Assembly (NCBI RefSeq): GCF_024158605.1
Contig: NZ_JAMZGM010000020.1
Coordinates: 1 to 51,451 of the forward strand
DNA length: 51,451 nt
Direction of reading: 5' to 3'
Source: Sebaldella sp. S0638
GTDB taxonomy: Bacteria; Fusobacteriota; Fusobacteriia; Fusobacteriales; Leptotrichiaceae
Position numbers and translations under genes: made by a program. The notes below the pieces were generated by a model, which was not told the origin of the DNA, did no database searches, and saw only the letters and a list, made by a program, of their open reading frames with translations. Shown in pieces: positions 26,087-35,050 of the stretch. How positions within the stretch are numbered: the first letter of the stretch is position 1; every line of letters starts with the position of its first letter.

Positions 26087-26620
26087 ATGAAAAAGTTTAT
26101 TTTGGCAGTTTTGTTTATTTTAAGCGCTTTAATTTATTCAGAACCTATCAAATTATCAAATATTTACAATAATAAAGGACCATGGTCTGTTGTAACAGCA
26201 GAAACAGGAAGTACATCAGGGGCAAAAGTAATATTAGCCGGAAATCCTTATAAAGATATCAGAACTGTAGATATCGATAATCCAAGCGGTGATATGTATT
26301 TTTATAAAGATTTGACTTTCGTAAAATCTGACGGCGGAGAAATTGATTTTGTGAGAACAGAAATACCGAAAGACAGTCTGAAAACTACTGTAACAACTTA
26401 TAGCAGCTTAAAAGAAATATATAAAAACTGGGATAAAATGGCTTTAGTAAGTAAAAGCGGGAGCGGGGACGAAGAAGTAATAGGTGTATTCAATAAAAAA
26501 GCATACAAAGATATACAAATTTTTAATAAAGGAAATAACACAATAGTTAAATATTTTGATGTATATTTTATCTTTGATAAAAATGACTGTGAGTTTAAAG
26601 ATGCCACAGCATGGAGTTAA
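26087..26620 (+). CDS. exported protein of unknown function (177 aa)
   Basis: ATG seven bases after AGGAGG. Signal peptide MKKFILAVLFILSALIYS, then a mature start EPIKLSN. The mature part is beta-rich and soluble (VILAGNPYKDIRTVDIDNPSG; IFNKGNNTIVKYFDVYFIFDK) with a single Cys near the C-terminus, so probably periplasmic. It has its own weak promoter and a following terminator. No family recognised. Confidence 0.7.
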   Translation: MKKFILAVLFILSALIYSEPIKLSNIYNNKGPWSVVTAETGSTSGAKVILAGNPYKDIRTVDIDNPSGDMYFYKDLTFVKSDGGEIDFVRTEIPKDSLKTTVTTYSSLKEIYKNWDKMALVSKSGSGDEEVIGVFNKKAYKDIQIFNKGNNTIVKYFDVYFIFDKNDCEFKDATAWS

Positions 26621-26637
26621 TTGAATAAAGATACGGA

Positions 26638-26675
26638 AAATGTTCTCTGAATTTTTGGAGGACATTTTTTTATTT
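26638..26675 (+). terminator. intrinsic terminator after the exported protein
   Basis: Stem AAATGTTCTC / GAGGACATTT (one G-U pair) with a TGAATTTTTG loop, then TTTTATTTTT. Confidence 0.85.
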
Positions 26676-26690
26676 TTAGAGACTGTTATT

Positions 26691-26718
26691 TTGAATTATG
26701 TAATATTTAAGGTATAAT
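26691..26718 (+). promoter_or_regulatory. promoter of the alpha/beta hydrolase gene
   Basis: TTGAAT (26691-26696), 16-base spacer, TATAAT (26713-26718), 42 bases before the ATG. Confidence 0.65.
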
Positions 26719-26760
26719 TAAGGAATGAAACCAAACTAAAAAAGTATAACAGGAGGAGAG

Positions 26761-27516
26761 ATGCCTTATTTTAAATACAAAGAGAAAAATATTTATTATG
26801 AAGAAAGAGGGACAGGAGATATTCCAGTAATATTCCTTCACGGGAATACTGCATCTTCTAAAATGTTCAGTGAAATTGTCAGTTTATATGAAAAAGATTT
26901 TAAGATATTTATGATAGACTTTCTTGGGCATGGAAATTCAGACAGAATAACAGAAATTCCTGATAACATCTGGTACGAAGAAGCTTTGCAGACAGTGGAG
27001 TTTTTGAAAAATATTCGTATGGAAAAGATAAATATAATAGGGACAAGCGGAGGTGCCTTGACAGCAATAAATGCGGCTTTACTGTATCCTGAAAAAATAA
27101 ATAAAATTATAGCAGACAGTTTTGAAGGCGAATATGCTCTGGATATTATAGGAGAAAATATAGAGAATGAGAGGGCAGCTTCTAAGACTGATCCTGATAT
27201 GGCCGGCTTTTGGGAGAGAAATCATGGGAAAGACTGGGAAACAGTGGTTGATAATGATACTAAAGCAATAGTAAAACATTATCAAAATGTGAAAAATTTT
27301 TTTCCGGTGAAATTATCTGAACTAAAAGTTCCGGTATTGCTTACCGGAAGTCTTGAAGATGAATTCTCAGAGTATGTTTCTTTTGAAAAAACTTATGGAA
27401 AAATGCTTGAAGAAATATCTGACGGAAGGATGTACCTGTTTGGAAAAGGCGGTCATCCTGCATTTATCACAGCTGGAGAGGATTTTCTCAAAATAGCAAA
27501 AGAATTTTTTGAATAA
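26761..27516 (+). CDS. alpha/beta-fold hydrolase
   Basis: 251 residues with the complete fold: oxyanion motif VIFLHGNTASSKMF (about 24-37), FMIDFLGHGNSDR, nucleophile elbow GTSGGALTAINAALLYP (Ser near residue 95), acidic residue in LLTGSLEDEFS, and catalytic His in GKGGHPAFI near residue 230. No signal peptide, so cytoplasmic. It may be an esterase or acyl-CoA/lactone hydrolase; the substrate cannot be read. AGGAGGAG precedes the ATG directly. Flanked by its own promoter and a shared terminator, it is monocistronic. Confidence 0.88.
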   Translation: MPYFKYKEKNIYYEERGTGDIPVIFLHGNTASSKMFSEIVSLYEKDFKIFMIDFLGHGNSDRITEIPDNIWYEEALQTVEFLKNIRMEKINIIGTSGGALTAINAALLYPEKINKIIADSFEGEYALDIIGENIENERAASKTDPDMAGFWERNHGKDWETVVDNDTKAIVKHYQNVKNFFPVKLSELKVPVLLTGSLEDEFSEYVSFEKTYGKMLEEISDGRMYLFGKGGHPAFITAGEDFLKIAKEFFE

Positions 27517-27518
27517 TA

Positions 27519-27548
27519 AAAAAGCAGACTTTTAAGGGTCTGCTGATT
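27519..27548. terminator. bidirectional terminator between the hydrolase gene and fabV
   Basis: Stem AGCAGAC / GTCTGCT around TTTTAAGG. Leftward it is followed by TTTTTTATT, making it a good fabV terminator; rightward the T-run is poorer. Confidence 0.8.
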
Positions 27549-27559
27549 TATTATATAAT

Positions 27560-28753
27560 TTATATTTCTTTCGCAGCTAATTCATCAAGATCTAAATCTT
27601 CATCATAATTAACATTATCAAAATCAAAACCGTTCAGGTTCATAAATTCTTCTCTCGCACCTGCATAATCAGTAAGTTCTTTGAAATTCTCAGGTGTAAC
27701 TTTATCCCATAAATTCTCAACAGCTTCCTGAACATCCGGTCTCATTTCCCAGTTATCAGGTCTTAGTCTTCTATCAGAATCTATTTCTTTATGATCCCCG
27801 TAAACCATATCTTTTAGTAATCTGTGTTTCTGTTCAATAGTTCCTTCATGTATTCCTTTTTCTTTCATTATCTTGTAAAGCAAAGCTGCATAAAGAGGAA
27901 ATACAGGTATAACTGCACTTGCTCTTGTCATAAGAGCTTTACTTAATGAAATATAAGCTTCTCCGTGATATTTCTCGGCAAGATAATCGTTTAACTCGTT
28001 AGATGTCTTTTCAATATCTCTTTTAGCAGCTCCGATAGTACCTTCTTTGTAGATACCGTAAGTAACTTTCGGCCCGAGATATGAATATGCAACAGTCTTA
28101 AATCCTTCAGTAAGGACACCGGCACCGTCCAGAGCTTCTATCCAAAGCTTCCAGTCTTCCCCGCCCATTACTTTTACTGTACTTATTAACTCATCTTCTG
28201 TAGCAACTTCCATTTTTCCGTTTTCGATAATTTCTTTTTCCAGATTTATAGTAGGACCTTCAATTTCGTTAGTAGTAGACTTCAGTGCTGATCTGTAAGT
28301 TATTCCTGTTTTGGGATCAGTTCTTACACCACTTGCAAGACTGTATATAAGCAGGTCGATCTTTCCGCCGAACTCATTTTTTATATATTCAATAACATTT
28401 TCTTTTATTTCATCAGAAAAAGCATCACCCATAAAATTTTTAGCAATTAATCCTTCACGACGGGCTTCTTCTGTAAAGGCTACTGTATTCCACCAACCGG
28501 CAGTCCCTACTCTTTTACCTTCCACACCTTTTTCAAATGCGACACCAATAGTATCAGCGCCGGCACCAAAAGCCAAAGAGATTCTGCTTGCCAGACCATA
28601 CCCAGAAGAAGAACCAATTATTAAAACCTTCTTAGGTCCGCTATATTTATCTGATTTTTTTACATAGTCTATCTGTCTTTTAACGAATTCTTCACATCCT
28701 ACGGGATGGGCAGTAAGTGCGAGACTCCCCTTTAATCTTGGCTTGATAACCAT
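27560..28753 (-). CDS. fabV: FabV-type NADH-dependent enoyl-ACP / trans-2-enoyl-CoA reductase
   Basis: 397 residues, the usual FabV/TER length. N-terminal MVIKPRLKGSLALTAHPVGC leads into the Rossmann motif KVLIIGSSSGYGLASR (about 42-57). RVGTAGWWN and the YSYLGPKVTYGIYKEGTIGAAK region follow; in the latter the Y-x8-K catalytic pair of FabV is intact. The C-terminal part has RLRPDNWEMRPDVQ. It carries out the last reduction in fatty-acid elongation and is naturally insensitive to triclosan-type FabI inhibitors in known members. AGGAGG precedes the ATG. Its promoter overlaps a 16-base palindrome, suggesting lipid-responsive repression. Confidence 0.94.
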   Translation of the reverse strand: MVIKPRLKGSLALTAHPVGCEEFVKRQIDYVKKSDKYSGPKKVLIIGSSSGYGLASRISLAFGAGADTIGVAFEKGVEGKRVGTAGWWNTVAFTEEARREGLIAKNFMGDAFSDEIKENVIEYIKNEFGGKIDLLIYSLASGVRTDPKTGITYRSALKSTTNEIEGPTINLEKEIIENGKMEVATEDELISTVKVMGGEDWKLWIEALDGAGVLTEGFKTVAYSYLGPKVTYGIYKEGTIGAAKRDIEKTSNELNDYLAEKYHGEAYISLSKALMTRASAVIPVFPLYAALLYKIMKEKGIHEGTIEQKHRLLKDMVYGDHKEIDSDRRLRPDNWEMRPDVQEAVENLWDKVTPENFKELTDYAGAREEFMNLNGFDFDNVNYDEDLDLDELAAKEI

Positions 28754-28775
28754 TGTTAACCTCCTAAAAACTTTA

Positions 28776-28815
28776 ATACTTTATAAAGTATACAATATTA
28801 GATAAAATATTACAA
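28776..28815 (-). promoter_or_regulatory. fabV promoter with overlapping palindromic operator candidate
   Basis: Leftward TTGTAA (28815-28810), 17-base spacer, TATACT (28792-28787). A perfect 16-base palindrome ATACTTTATAAAGTAT (28776-28791) covers the -10 box and start site. The regulator is unknown; it does not read like the classical FapR or FabT consensus. Confidence 0.65.
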
Positions 28816-28987
28816 GCATAAATCAAGAAAATGTTTAAATGTTTTTGGCAGTTTCGAAAATATATGATAAAAGCAGATAAAAAGTACAGACTGCGAATAA
28901 AACACAATATAAGGCAATATGTTAAGTTTGTAAAAAAAAATAATAAAAAATTTTGAATTTTATGCAACACTAAAATGCATAGTTTTA

Positions 28988-29016
28988 TTGTAAAATAGAT
29001 AAATTTATGATATAAT
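28988..29016 (+). promoter_or_regulatory. promoter of mutS-lptCA-lptB
   Basis: TTGTAA (28988-28993), 17-base spacer, TATAAT (29011-29016), 63 bases before the mutS ATG. The rest of 28816-28987 is AT-rich with no gene. Confidence 0.65.
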
Positions 29017-29079
29017 TTTTTGATCTAAAAACAAAATAAACATATGTTTTTTAAATAGACTAACAAAGGGGTAAAAATA

Positions 29080-31686
29080 ATGTCAGAAACACCGTTAATG
29101 AAACAATACAGAGAAATAAAAGAAAATCATCAGGATTCAATATTATTTTTCAGACTCGGGGATTTTTACGAGATGTTCTTTCAGGATGCAGTTACAGCAT
29201 CAAAAGAACTGGGTCTGACTTTAACTTCGAGAAATAAAGAAAAAGGTATGGATGTGCCTCTGGCAGGTATACCATACCATTCTTCGGCTTCTTATATCAC
29301 TAAGCTTGTAAACAAAGGATATAAAGTCGCTATATGTGAACAGGTAGAAGATCCCAGAACTGTTAAAGGAATAGTAAAAAGAGAAGTAGTGAAGATAGTG
29401 ACTCCGGGGACTGTAATAGATGTAGATTCACTGGATGCCACAAGCAATAATTATCTGCTTTCTGTAAAACATCTGGATAATAAGGTGGGAATAGCCTATC
29501 TTGATATCACAACCGGAGAATTCAAAGTTTTGGAAATAGAAGATGATAAAGACTATTCCAAGACATTTAACGAACTTTATAAAATAGAACCTAAAGAAAT
29601 ACTGGCAGAATTTAATTTTTACGAAGCTTTGAAAGATAAATTCGATGACTACAGCAAAAAAATTGATTCTAAAATTACTCTGGTAAATAAGCTGAGAGAC
29701 CCGGAAAAGTTTTTGACGGATTATTTTAACATAGTTTCCCTTGAGAGCTTCGGGATAAGTGAAGTCAGATCAGCTGTTCATGCAGCGGGAATGGTGCTGG
29801 ATTATGCTCTTTCCATGCAGGTGGAGGGAGAACTTCCCATGGAAAAAATAGAGTATATAAATATAACCAGTTTTGCAGAGATAAACTCAACTACAAGAAG
29901 AAATCTGGAACTGACAAGAAATCAGAGAGAGAAAACAAGTTATGGAACACTTCTCTGGGTTTTGGATAAATGCAAAACTTCTATGGGAACAAGATTTTTG
30001 AAAAAAATAATTAACAATCCTCTTCTTGAGATAGATGAAATAAAGAAAAGACAGGATGATCTGCAGTATTTTATAGATAATATTCTTATCAGAGAGGAGA
30101 TCAAGGATAAGCTTGGAGAAGTATATGATCTTGAGCGTCTCGCAGGGAAAATTGTGCTGGGAAATGAAAACGGAAAAGATCTTACAGCCTTAAAAAAATC
30201 AATTATATCTTCACTTGAAATAATGGATTTTTTGAGGGAAACAAGTTTTTTTGAAGGAATTGATACGGAAATACTGATTCAGATACGTGATATCATAGAG
30301 GAAAGCATAAAAGAAGATGCTCCTTTCTCAATCAGAGAAGGAAATATGATAAAAAGAGGATATAATCAGGAGCTTGACGAGATTTTCAAAATAATGAGTT
30401 CCGGAAAAGATTATCTTTTGGAAATAGAGGCAAGGGAAAAAGAGAGAACAGGAATAAAAAATCTTAAGATAAAATATAACAAAGTATTCGGATATTTTCT
30501 TGAGGTAAGCAATTCTAATAAAGATCTCGTACCGGAAGATTATATAAGAAAACAAACACTTTCCAATGCTGAAAGATACATAACAGAAGAACTGAAAGAG
30601 TATGAGGACAAAATCATCAATTCAAAATCAAAGGTAGAAGAGATAGAATATTATTTATTTAAGGAAATTTCAGGTAAAGTAAAAGAAAAGAAAGAAATAC
30701 TTAATAAACTATCAGAGATTCTTGCTTACCTTGATGTGGCAATCTCTTTTGCTGTCACTGCAATAGAAAACAATTATGTATGTCCGGAATTTGTGGATGA
30801 TTATATGATAGATATAGAAGAAGGGCGGCATCCTGTGGTGGAAAAACTCATAGGACGCGAAGAATTTGTTTCAAATAATGTACGTATGGACAAAGAAGGA
30901 AATTTCATTATTCTTACAGGGCCGAATATGGCCGGAAAGTCTACATACATGAAACAGATAGGATTAATTCAGATTCTTGCACAGATAGGTTCTTATGTGC
31001 CGGCACAGAGCGCCAAACTTTCCATAGTGGATAAAATACTGACAAGAATAGGGGCAGCTGATGATATTGTCAGCGGACAGAGTACATTTATGGTAGAAAT
31101 GAGTGAAGTGTCAAATATCATAAACAGCGCAACAGAAAAAAGTCTTATCATTCTTGACGAAGTAGGACGTGGTACTTCTACGTTTGACGGGATTTCCATT
31201 GCTACGGCCATAACTGAATATATTCATGATAAAATAAAGGCAAAAACAATATTTGCCACACATTATCACGAACTTACAGAACTTGAGGAAAAATTTGACA
31301 GTATTTTGAATTACAGGATAGAAGTAGAAGAAAGAGCTACCAGTGTGGTTTTTCTGAGGAAAATAGTACGCGGGGGAGCCGATAAATCTTACGGGATAGA
31401 AGTAGCAAGACTAGCTGGTCTTCCTAAAGAAGTCCTTCTGAATAGTAAAAAAATACTGAGAGGACTGGAAAAGCGCAAAGAGCTTATAGAAAAAACAGTT
31501 AATGTAGAACAGCTTTCCCTTTTTGCGGAAAATGATATGGTAGAAGAAGAACAGCAGAATCTGAAAGAAGATTTTTACGAGGAATTATTATTTGATATTG
31601 AAAATATAGATGTTAATAATTTAACGCCGCTGGAAGCTCTGAGTATTTTAAGCGACCTGAAGAAAAAAATGGAGGAGATAAATTAA
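29080..31686 (+). CDS. mutS: DNA mismatch repair protein MutS
   Basis: 868 residues, full length. Mismatch-contact motif FFRLGDFYEMFF at residues 24-35 (Phe-x-Glu), connector and lever/clamp regions (EKTSYGTLLWVLDKC; GYFLEVSNSN), then the ATPase: Walker A GPNMAGKSTYMKQ (about 613-625), QSTFMVEMSEV, Walker B LIILDEVGRGTSTFDG and ATHYHEL. The C-terminal tail ends in a dimer/tetramer-type ALSILSDLKKKMEEI helix. It recognises mismatches and works with MutL, which is not in this window. The ribosome-binding site AAAGGGG precedes the ATG. The stop TAA is directly followed by the ATG of the Lpt fusion, so they are translationally coupled. Confidence 0.97.
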   Translation: MSETPLMKQYREIKENHQDSILFFRLGDFYEMFFQDAVTASKELGLTLTSRNKEKGMDVPLAGIPYHSSASYITKLVNKGYKVAICEQVEDPRTVKGIVKREVVKIVTPGTVIDVDSLDATSNNYLLSVKHLDNKVGIAYLDITTGEFKVLEIEDDKDYSKTFNELYKIEPKEILAEFNFYEALKDKFDDYSKKIDSKITLVNKLRDPEKFLTDYFNIVSLESFGISEVRSAVHAAGMVLDYALSMQVEGELPMEKIEYINITSFAEINSTTRRNLELTRNQREKTSYGTLLWVLDKCKTSMGTRFLKKIINNPLLEIDEIKKRQDDLQYFIDNILIREEIKDKLGEVYDLERLAGKIVLGNENGKDLTALKKSIISSLEIMDFLRETSFFEGIDTEILIQIRDIIEESIKEDAPFSIREGNMIKRGYNQELDEIFKIMSSGKDYLLEIEAREKERTGIKNLKIKYNKVFGYFLEVSNSNKDLVPEDYIRKQTLSNAERYITEELKEYEDKIINSKSKVEEIEYYLFKEISGKVKEKKEILNKLSEILAYLDVAISFAVTAIENNYVCPEFVDDYMIDIEEGRHPVVEKLIGREEFVSNNVRMDKEGNFIILTGPNMAGKSTYMKQIGLIQILAQIGSYVPAQSAKLSIVDKILTRIGAADDIVSGQSTFMVEMSEVSNIINSATEKSLIILDEVGRGTSTFDGISIATAITEYIHDKIKAKTIFATHYHELTELEEKFDSILNYRIEVEERATSVVFLRKIVRGGADKSYGIEVARLAGLPKEVLLNSKKILRGLEKRKELIEKTVNVEQLSLFAENDMVEEEQQNLKEDFYEELLFDIENIDVNNLTPLEALSILSDLKKKMEEIN

Positions 31687-33915
31687 ATGTGGAAAAAACT
31701 TATATACATATTATTGGCTGTTTTTGTAGCATATTTTATTTATGTTATATTTTTTAAAACTGTTGCACCTCCATCGGAAATAGACCAATTAAAAGAAAAA
31801 GCCAAAACCAAAAAGGTAGTTTATTATCTGAAAGACGATGCGGTAATATATGCTGATGAACAGATAGGACTTCCTGATGATAAGGAAATTACATTTAAAA
31901 ATGTAATTATAGATTTACTGAAAAAAGATGTAATGATAACAGGAAAAGAGGGACTTCTTGAGACAGAGTCACAGGATATGCAGATAAAGGGCGAAGTAGT
32001 AGGAAGAACCAAAGATAATAAGTGGACTCTTTTCAGCGAACTTCTGACTTATGAGAAAGCCACGGATAAACTGGCGTCACCTGTGAGAACAAAGGCTGTA
32101 AACAGTGAAGACGGTACGACAATACTGGGAGATAAATTAGAAACCACAACTGAATTTCTGGAAATACATCTTACCGGAAATACTGATTTTACAAAGGAAA
32201 AAGACAGGATAACTGCTGATAAGGCAGTGTATTATACAGAACAGAAAAAAGTAGATGCCAATGGAAGTGTGCATTATACCGGAGAAGGCAATGAATTAAA
32301 AGCTAATTCGGCAGTATACGAACTTTTGACAGAAATACTTACTGCTGACGGAAATGTATATTACAAGGACGCAGGTTCTGAGATTACTGCGGGACATGCA
32401 GTTTATGATATAAAAGGACAAATGGTAAATGCCAGAGGCGGAGGAAGATTTAAGTATCCGCAGAATAATGTTGACGGTGATTACATAGAAGGTATTTATA
32501 ATCTAAAAGATCAGGTACTGGTGACGAATTCTGCATTTACATTAAATAACGACGGGTATATAATAAAAGGAAACAGTCTTCATTATGTAGTAAGTACCGG
32601 AGATGCACTTATGAGTTCCAGTTTTTCCGTAAGAAGGGAAAATATGGTCGTTTCGGGCAGCAGCGGTAATGCAAATACCAAAACAAAAAATATCTTTGCA
32701 AACAGTATGGTTATGAGAAGTGATCAGGGAGATATTATTACTTCCAATACCGGAGACGGTAACTTTGAAAAGAGAGAGTTTAAGTTTGACGGAAACGTTA
32801 ACGGAAAAATAAGAGGAAATGTAAAAGACTTTGTAAAAAGTAAAGAAAAGCTCATAGATTCCGAAGCAATATATTTTACAGGAGCTACTGCGAAAATATA
32901 CTTTCTGGTTCATCAGGATAATGAATACAGCATGACCAGAGGAGAAATAAAAAATAATGTAAATGTACGCTATAAAGATCTGAACATGCTTTCACAGTAC
33001 AGTGAAATAGATGCCGGTAAAAACGTGGTTCTTTCAAGAGATGATGTCAGACTGACATTCAGGGAAAGTACACAAATGACAGCTAACTATTTCTACATAG
33101 ATTTGAATACAGAAAACGGGTATGCTCAGACAAACGTAAAAATAATTAATAATATCGGCGGCGGAAAAGTAGACATAAGTACGGATAAAGCCATTATAAA
33201 TAACAAAACAAGACAGCTTGAGCTTTTGGGGAACGTAGTGACTTATAAAGATAAGACGAGAATAAGCTCAAACAAAGCATACTATGATATAGATAAGAAG
33301 ATACTTCAAAATGAAGAAAATATAAAAGTAGATTATTATCTGAAGAAAAATGAGCCTGCACAAAATGAAAGAAAGTCAGAAAAGACTGATACAGACGCTG
33401 TGGATGATGTATATGCGAGACTGGGAACTCCTGAAATAAAAGGAAACCGTGTTAGTCTTCCGAAAAGCATGGAAGCTTCTAATAAAATTCCTGTGAATAT
33501 AAAATGGAGCAGTTCAAATGACGGGAGCATTGACAGAACGGGAAGAGTAAGCAAGGAATTCTACGGCGGTAAAACTACTTATGTAACATTGACAGCAGAA
33601 TTAACAGCAGGTACAGCCAGCAGATCGAAATCTTTTAATGTAAATGTACAGCCTGAAAGTATTGAAGAAATGCTTGAACGGGCAAGTACAAAGGTGTATA
33701 TTCCAAATGCCGTAAAAATAGGGGAAAAAGTATCTCTTCCTGCTACTGCTAAAGTAAATATATACGGTAAAATACTGGAAATTCCAGTAGAATGGAATAA
33801 AAATGACGATGTGGTAACAAATGAAATACAGTTATACAGTGATACTCAGATAGTGGAAATTTTGAAATTCAACGGAAGAACATACAGAAAAACTTATAAT
33901 ATAAAAGTAAGATAA
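31687..33915 (+). CDS. LptC-LptA fusion with C-terminal Ig-like domains, LPS-transport bridge protein
   Basis: 742 residues. One N-terminal membrane anchor (about 5-24) precedes an LptC-like segment ([10 protein letters not shown] to about residue 170, containing [17 protein letters not shown]). Repeated OstA/LptA-like strand pairs continue to about residue 550, for example [41 protein letters not shown] and [13 protein letters not shown]. After a charged linker (about 555-575), two Ig-like modules end the protein ([31 protein letters not shown]). LptC is normally about 190 and LptA about 180 residues in separate genes. Located directly before lptB, it probably forms a continuous jellyroll bridge from inner to outer membrane. 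The Ig-like part is unexpected for an Lpt component. Confidence 0.82.
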   Translation: MWKKLIYILLAVFVAYFIYVIFFKTVAPPSEIDQLKEKAKTKKVVYYLKDDAVIYADEQIGLPDDKEITFKNVIIDLLKKDVMITGKEGLLETESQDMQIKGEVVGRTKDNKWTLFSELLTYEKATDKLASPVRTKAVNSEDGTTILGDKLETTTEFLEIHLTGNTDFTKEKDRITADKAVYYTEQKKVDANGSVHYTGEGNELKANSAVYELLTEILTADGNVYYKDAGSEITAGHAVYDIKGQMVNARGGGRFKYPQNNVDGDYIEGIYNLKDQVLVTNSAFTLNNDGYIIKGNSLHYVVSTGDALMSSSFSVRRENMVVSGSSGNANTKTKNIFANSMVMRSDQGDIITSNTGDGNFEKREFKFDGNVNGKIRGNVKDFVKSKEKLIDSEAIYFTGATAKIYFLVHQDNEYSMTRGEIKNNVNVRYKDLNMLSQYSEIDAGKNVVLSRDDVRLTFRESTQMTANYFYIDLNTENGYAQTNVKIINNIGGGKVDISTDKAIINNKTRQLELLGNVVTYKDKTRISSNKAYYDIDKKILQNEENIKVDYYLKKNEPAQNERKSEKTDTDAVDDVYARLGTPEIKGNRVSLPKSMEASNKIPVNIKWSSSNDGSIDRTGRVSKEFYGGKTTYVTLTAELTAGTASRSKSFNVNVQPESIEEMLERASTKVYIPNAVKIGEKVSLPATAKVNIYGKILEIPVEWNKNDDVVTNEIQLYSDTQIVEILKFNGRTYRKTYNIKVR

Positions 33916-33925
33916 GGAGTCAGTA

Positions 33926-34663
33926 ATGGCGTATAGAACTATTAGTATCGAAGCTAATAATCTGAAAAAGATTTATAAAAAAAGAGAAGTAGTAAAAGAT
34001 GTAGACCTGATCGTAAAAAAAGGTGAGGTAGTGGGGCTTCTGGGACCAAACGGTGCCGGAAAAACAACAACTTTTTATATGATAACGGGAATAATAAGAC
34101 CAAATCAAGGGATAGTAAAGTATAACGACGAAAATATAACTGATTATCCCATGTATAAAAGAGCAAGACTCGGACTTGGTTATCTTCCTCAGGAAGCTTC
34201 GATATTCAGAAATTTAAGTGTGGAAGAAAATATACTGTCTGTTTTGGAAATGCGCGGCGTTAAGAAAAAAGAGCGTGAGAAAATAAAAGACGGACTTATA
34301 GAGGAATTCAAGCTTTCACATGTATCTAAAAACCTTGGATATTCACTATCAGGGGGAGAAAGAAGAAGGGTAGAGATAGCAAGAACTATTTCTACAGATC
34401 CTGACTTTATACTTCTTGATGAGCCTTTTGCCGGAGTCGATCCTATTGCCGTGGAAGATATACAAAATATAATTATACACCTGAAAGACAGAGGACTGGG
34501 AATATTAATAACAGATCATAACGTAAGGGAAACTCTGAAAATAACAGAAAGAGCTTATATCATGGCTGAAGGAAGAATTTTGATAGGCGGAACAAGTGAT
34601 GAAATAGCCAATGATGAACTGGCCAAAAAGGTATACTTAGGCGGGAATTTCAAATTAGATTAG
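33926..34663 (+). CDS. lptB: LPS export ABC transporter ATP-binding protein LptB
   Basis: 245 residues. Walker [21 protein letters not shown]-loop [18 protein letters not shown] (the SIFR variant typical of LptB), signature [14 protein letters not shown], Walker [21 protein letters not shown] and switch His [12 protein letters not shown] are all intact. It powers extraction of LPS from the inner membrane with LptF and LptG, which are encoded at 41977-44153. AAGGAG lies eight bases before the ATG and ten bases separate it from the Lpt fusion. Confidence 0.96.
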   Translation: MAYRTISIEANNLKKIYKKREVVKDVDLIVKKGEVVGLLGPNGAGKTTTFYMITGIIRPNQGIVKYNDENITDYPMYKRARLGLGYLPQEASIFRNLSVEENILSVLEMRGVKKKEREKIKDGLIEEFKLSHVSKNLGYSLSGGERRRVEIARTISTDPDFILLDEPFAGVDPIAVEDIQNIIIHLKDRGLGILITDHNVRETLKITERAYIMAEGRILIGGTSDEIANDELAKKVYLGGNFKLD

Positions 34664-34814
34664 TCCCTTATTAATAAAAATAACAGGTTTTATAATATTA
34701 TTTTGAGTGAGAATAATTTAAATTCAAATAAGACAGATTGTCAGTGTTTTGTTTTTAAAGCTTGGTTAGATCTGAATCTGACAAGAACTGCATGATATAA
34801 ATAAAATTAAGTAA

Positions 34815-35040
34815 GTCAAATCACTAGCACCTAAAAGGCACAAGAGATTTTGACACGTTAGTGTTATATAAATTAAAATTAAGTAAGTCAAATCACTAGC
34901 ACCCAAGTGGCACAAGTGATTTTGACACGATAGTATGAATAAATTTAAATAAAAGTAGTCAAATCACTAGCACCCAAGGGGCACAAGTGATTTCGACACG
35001 CAAGTGTTATATAAATTAAAATTAAGTAAGTCAAATCACT
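34815..35040 (+). repeat. 3.2 tandem copies of a 71-72 bp promoter-like unit upstream of alaS
   Basis: Left arms GTCAAATCACT start at 34815, 34887, 34958 and 35030 (periods 72, 71, 72). Right arms A-G-(A/T)-G-ATTT(T/C)-GAC end at 34854, 34926 and 34997, forming a 40-base inverted repeat in each unit with a 17-base centre AGCACC...GGCACA whose inner bases vary in a pairing-compatible way (CCT/AGG, CC/GG, CCC/GGG). Each right arm merges into a -35-like box (TTGACA, TTGACA, TCGACA) with TAAAAT or TTAAAT 17-18 bases on. The fourth unit is cut after its left arm and runs directly into AGGAGG of alaS. The part 34664-34814 has no gene; it includes TATAAT at 34691. Confidence 0.85.
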
Positions 35041-35050
35041 AGGAGGAGAA

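Noticed and set aside
34815-35040. CRISPR array upstream of alaS
   Set aside because: The intervals between the repeated arms are themselves repeats, not unique spacers, and only 3.2 units exist. The unit is a tandem duplication with promoter-like content.
34664-35050. T-box riboswitch for alaS
   Set aside because: No T-box consensus (AGGGTGGNACCGCG), no specifier-loop structure and no terminator before alaS.
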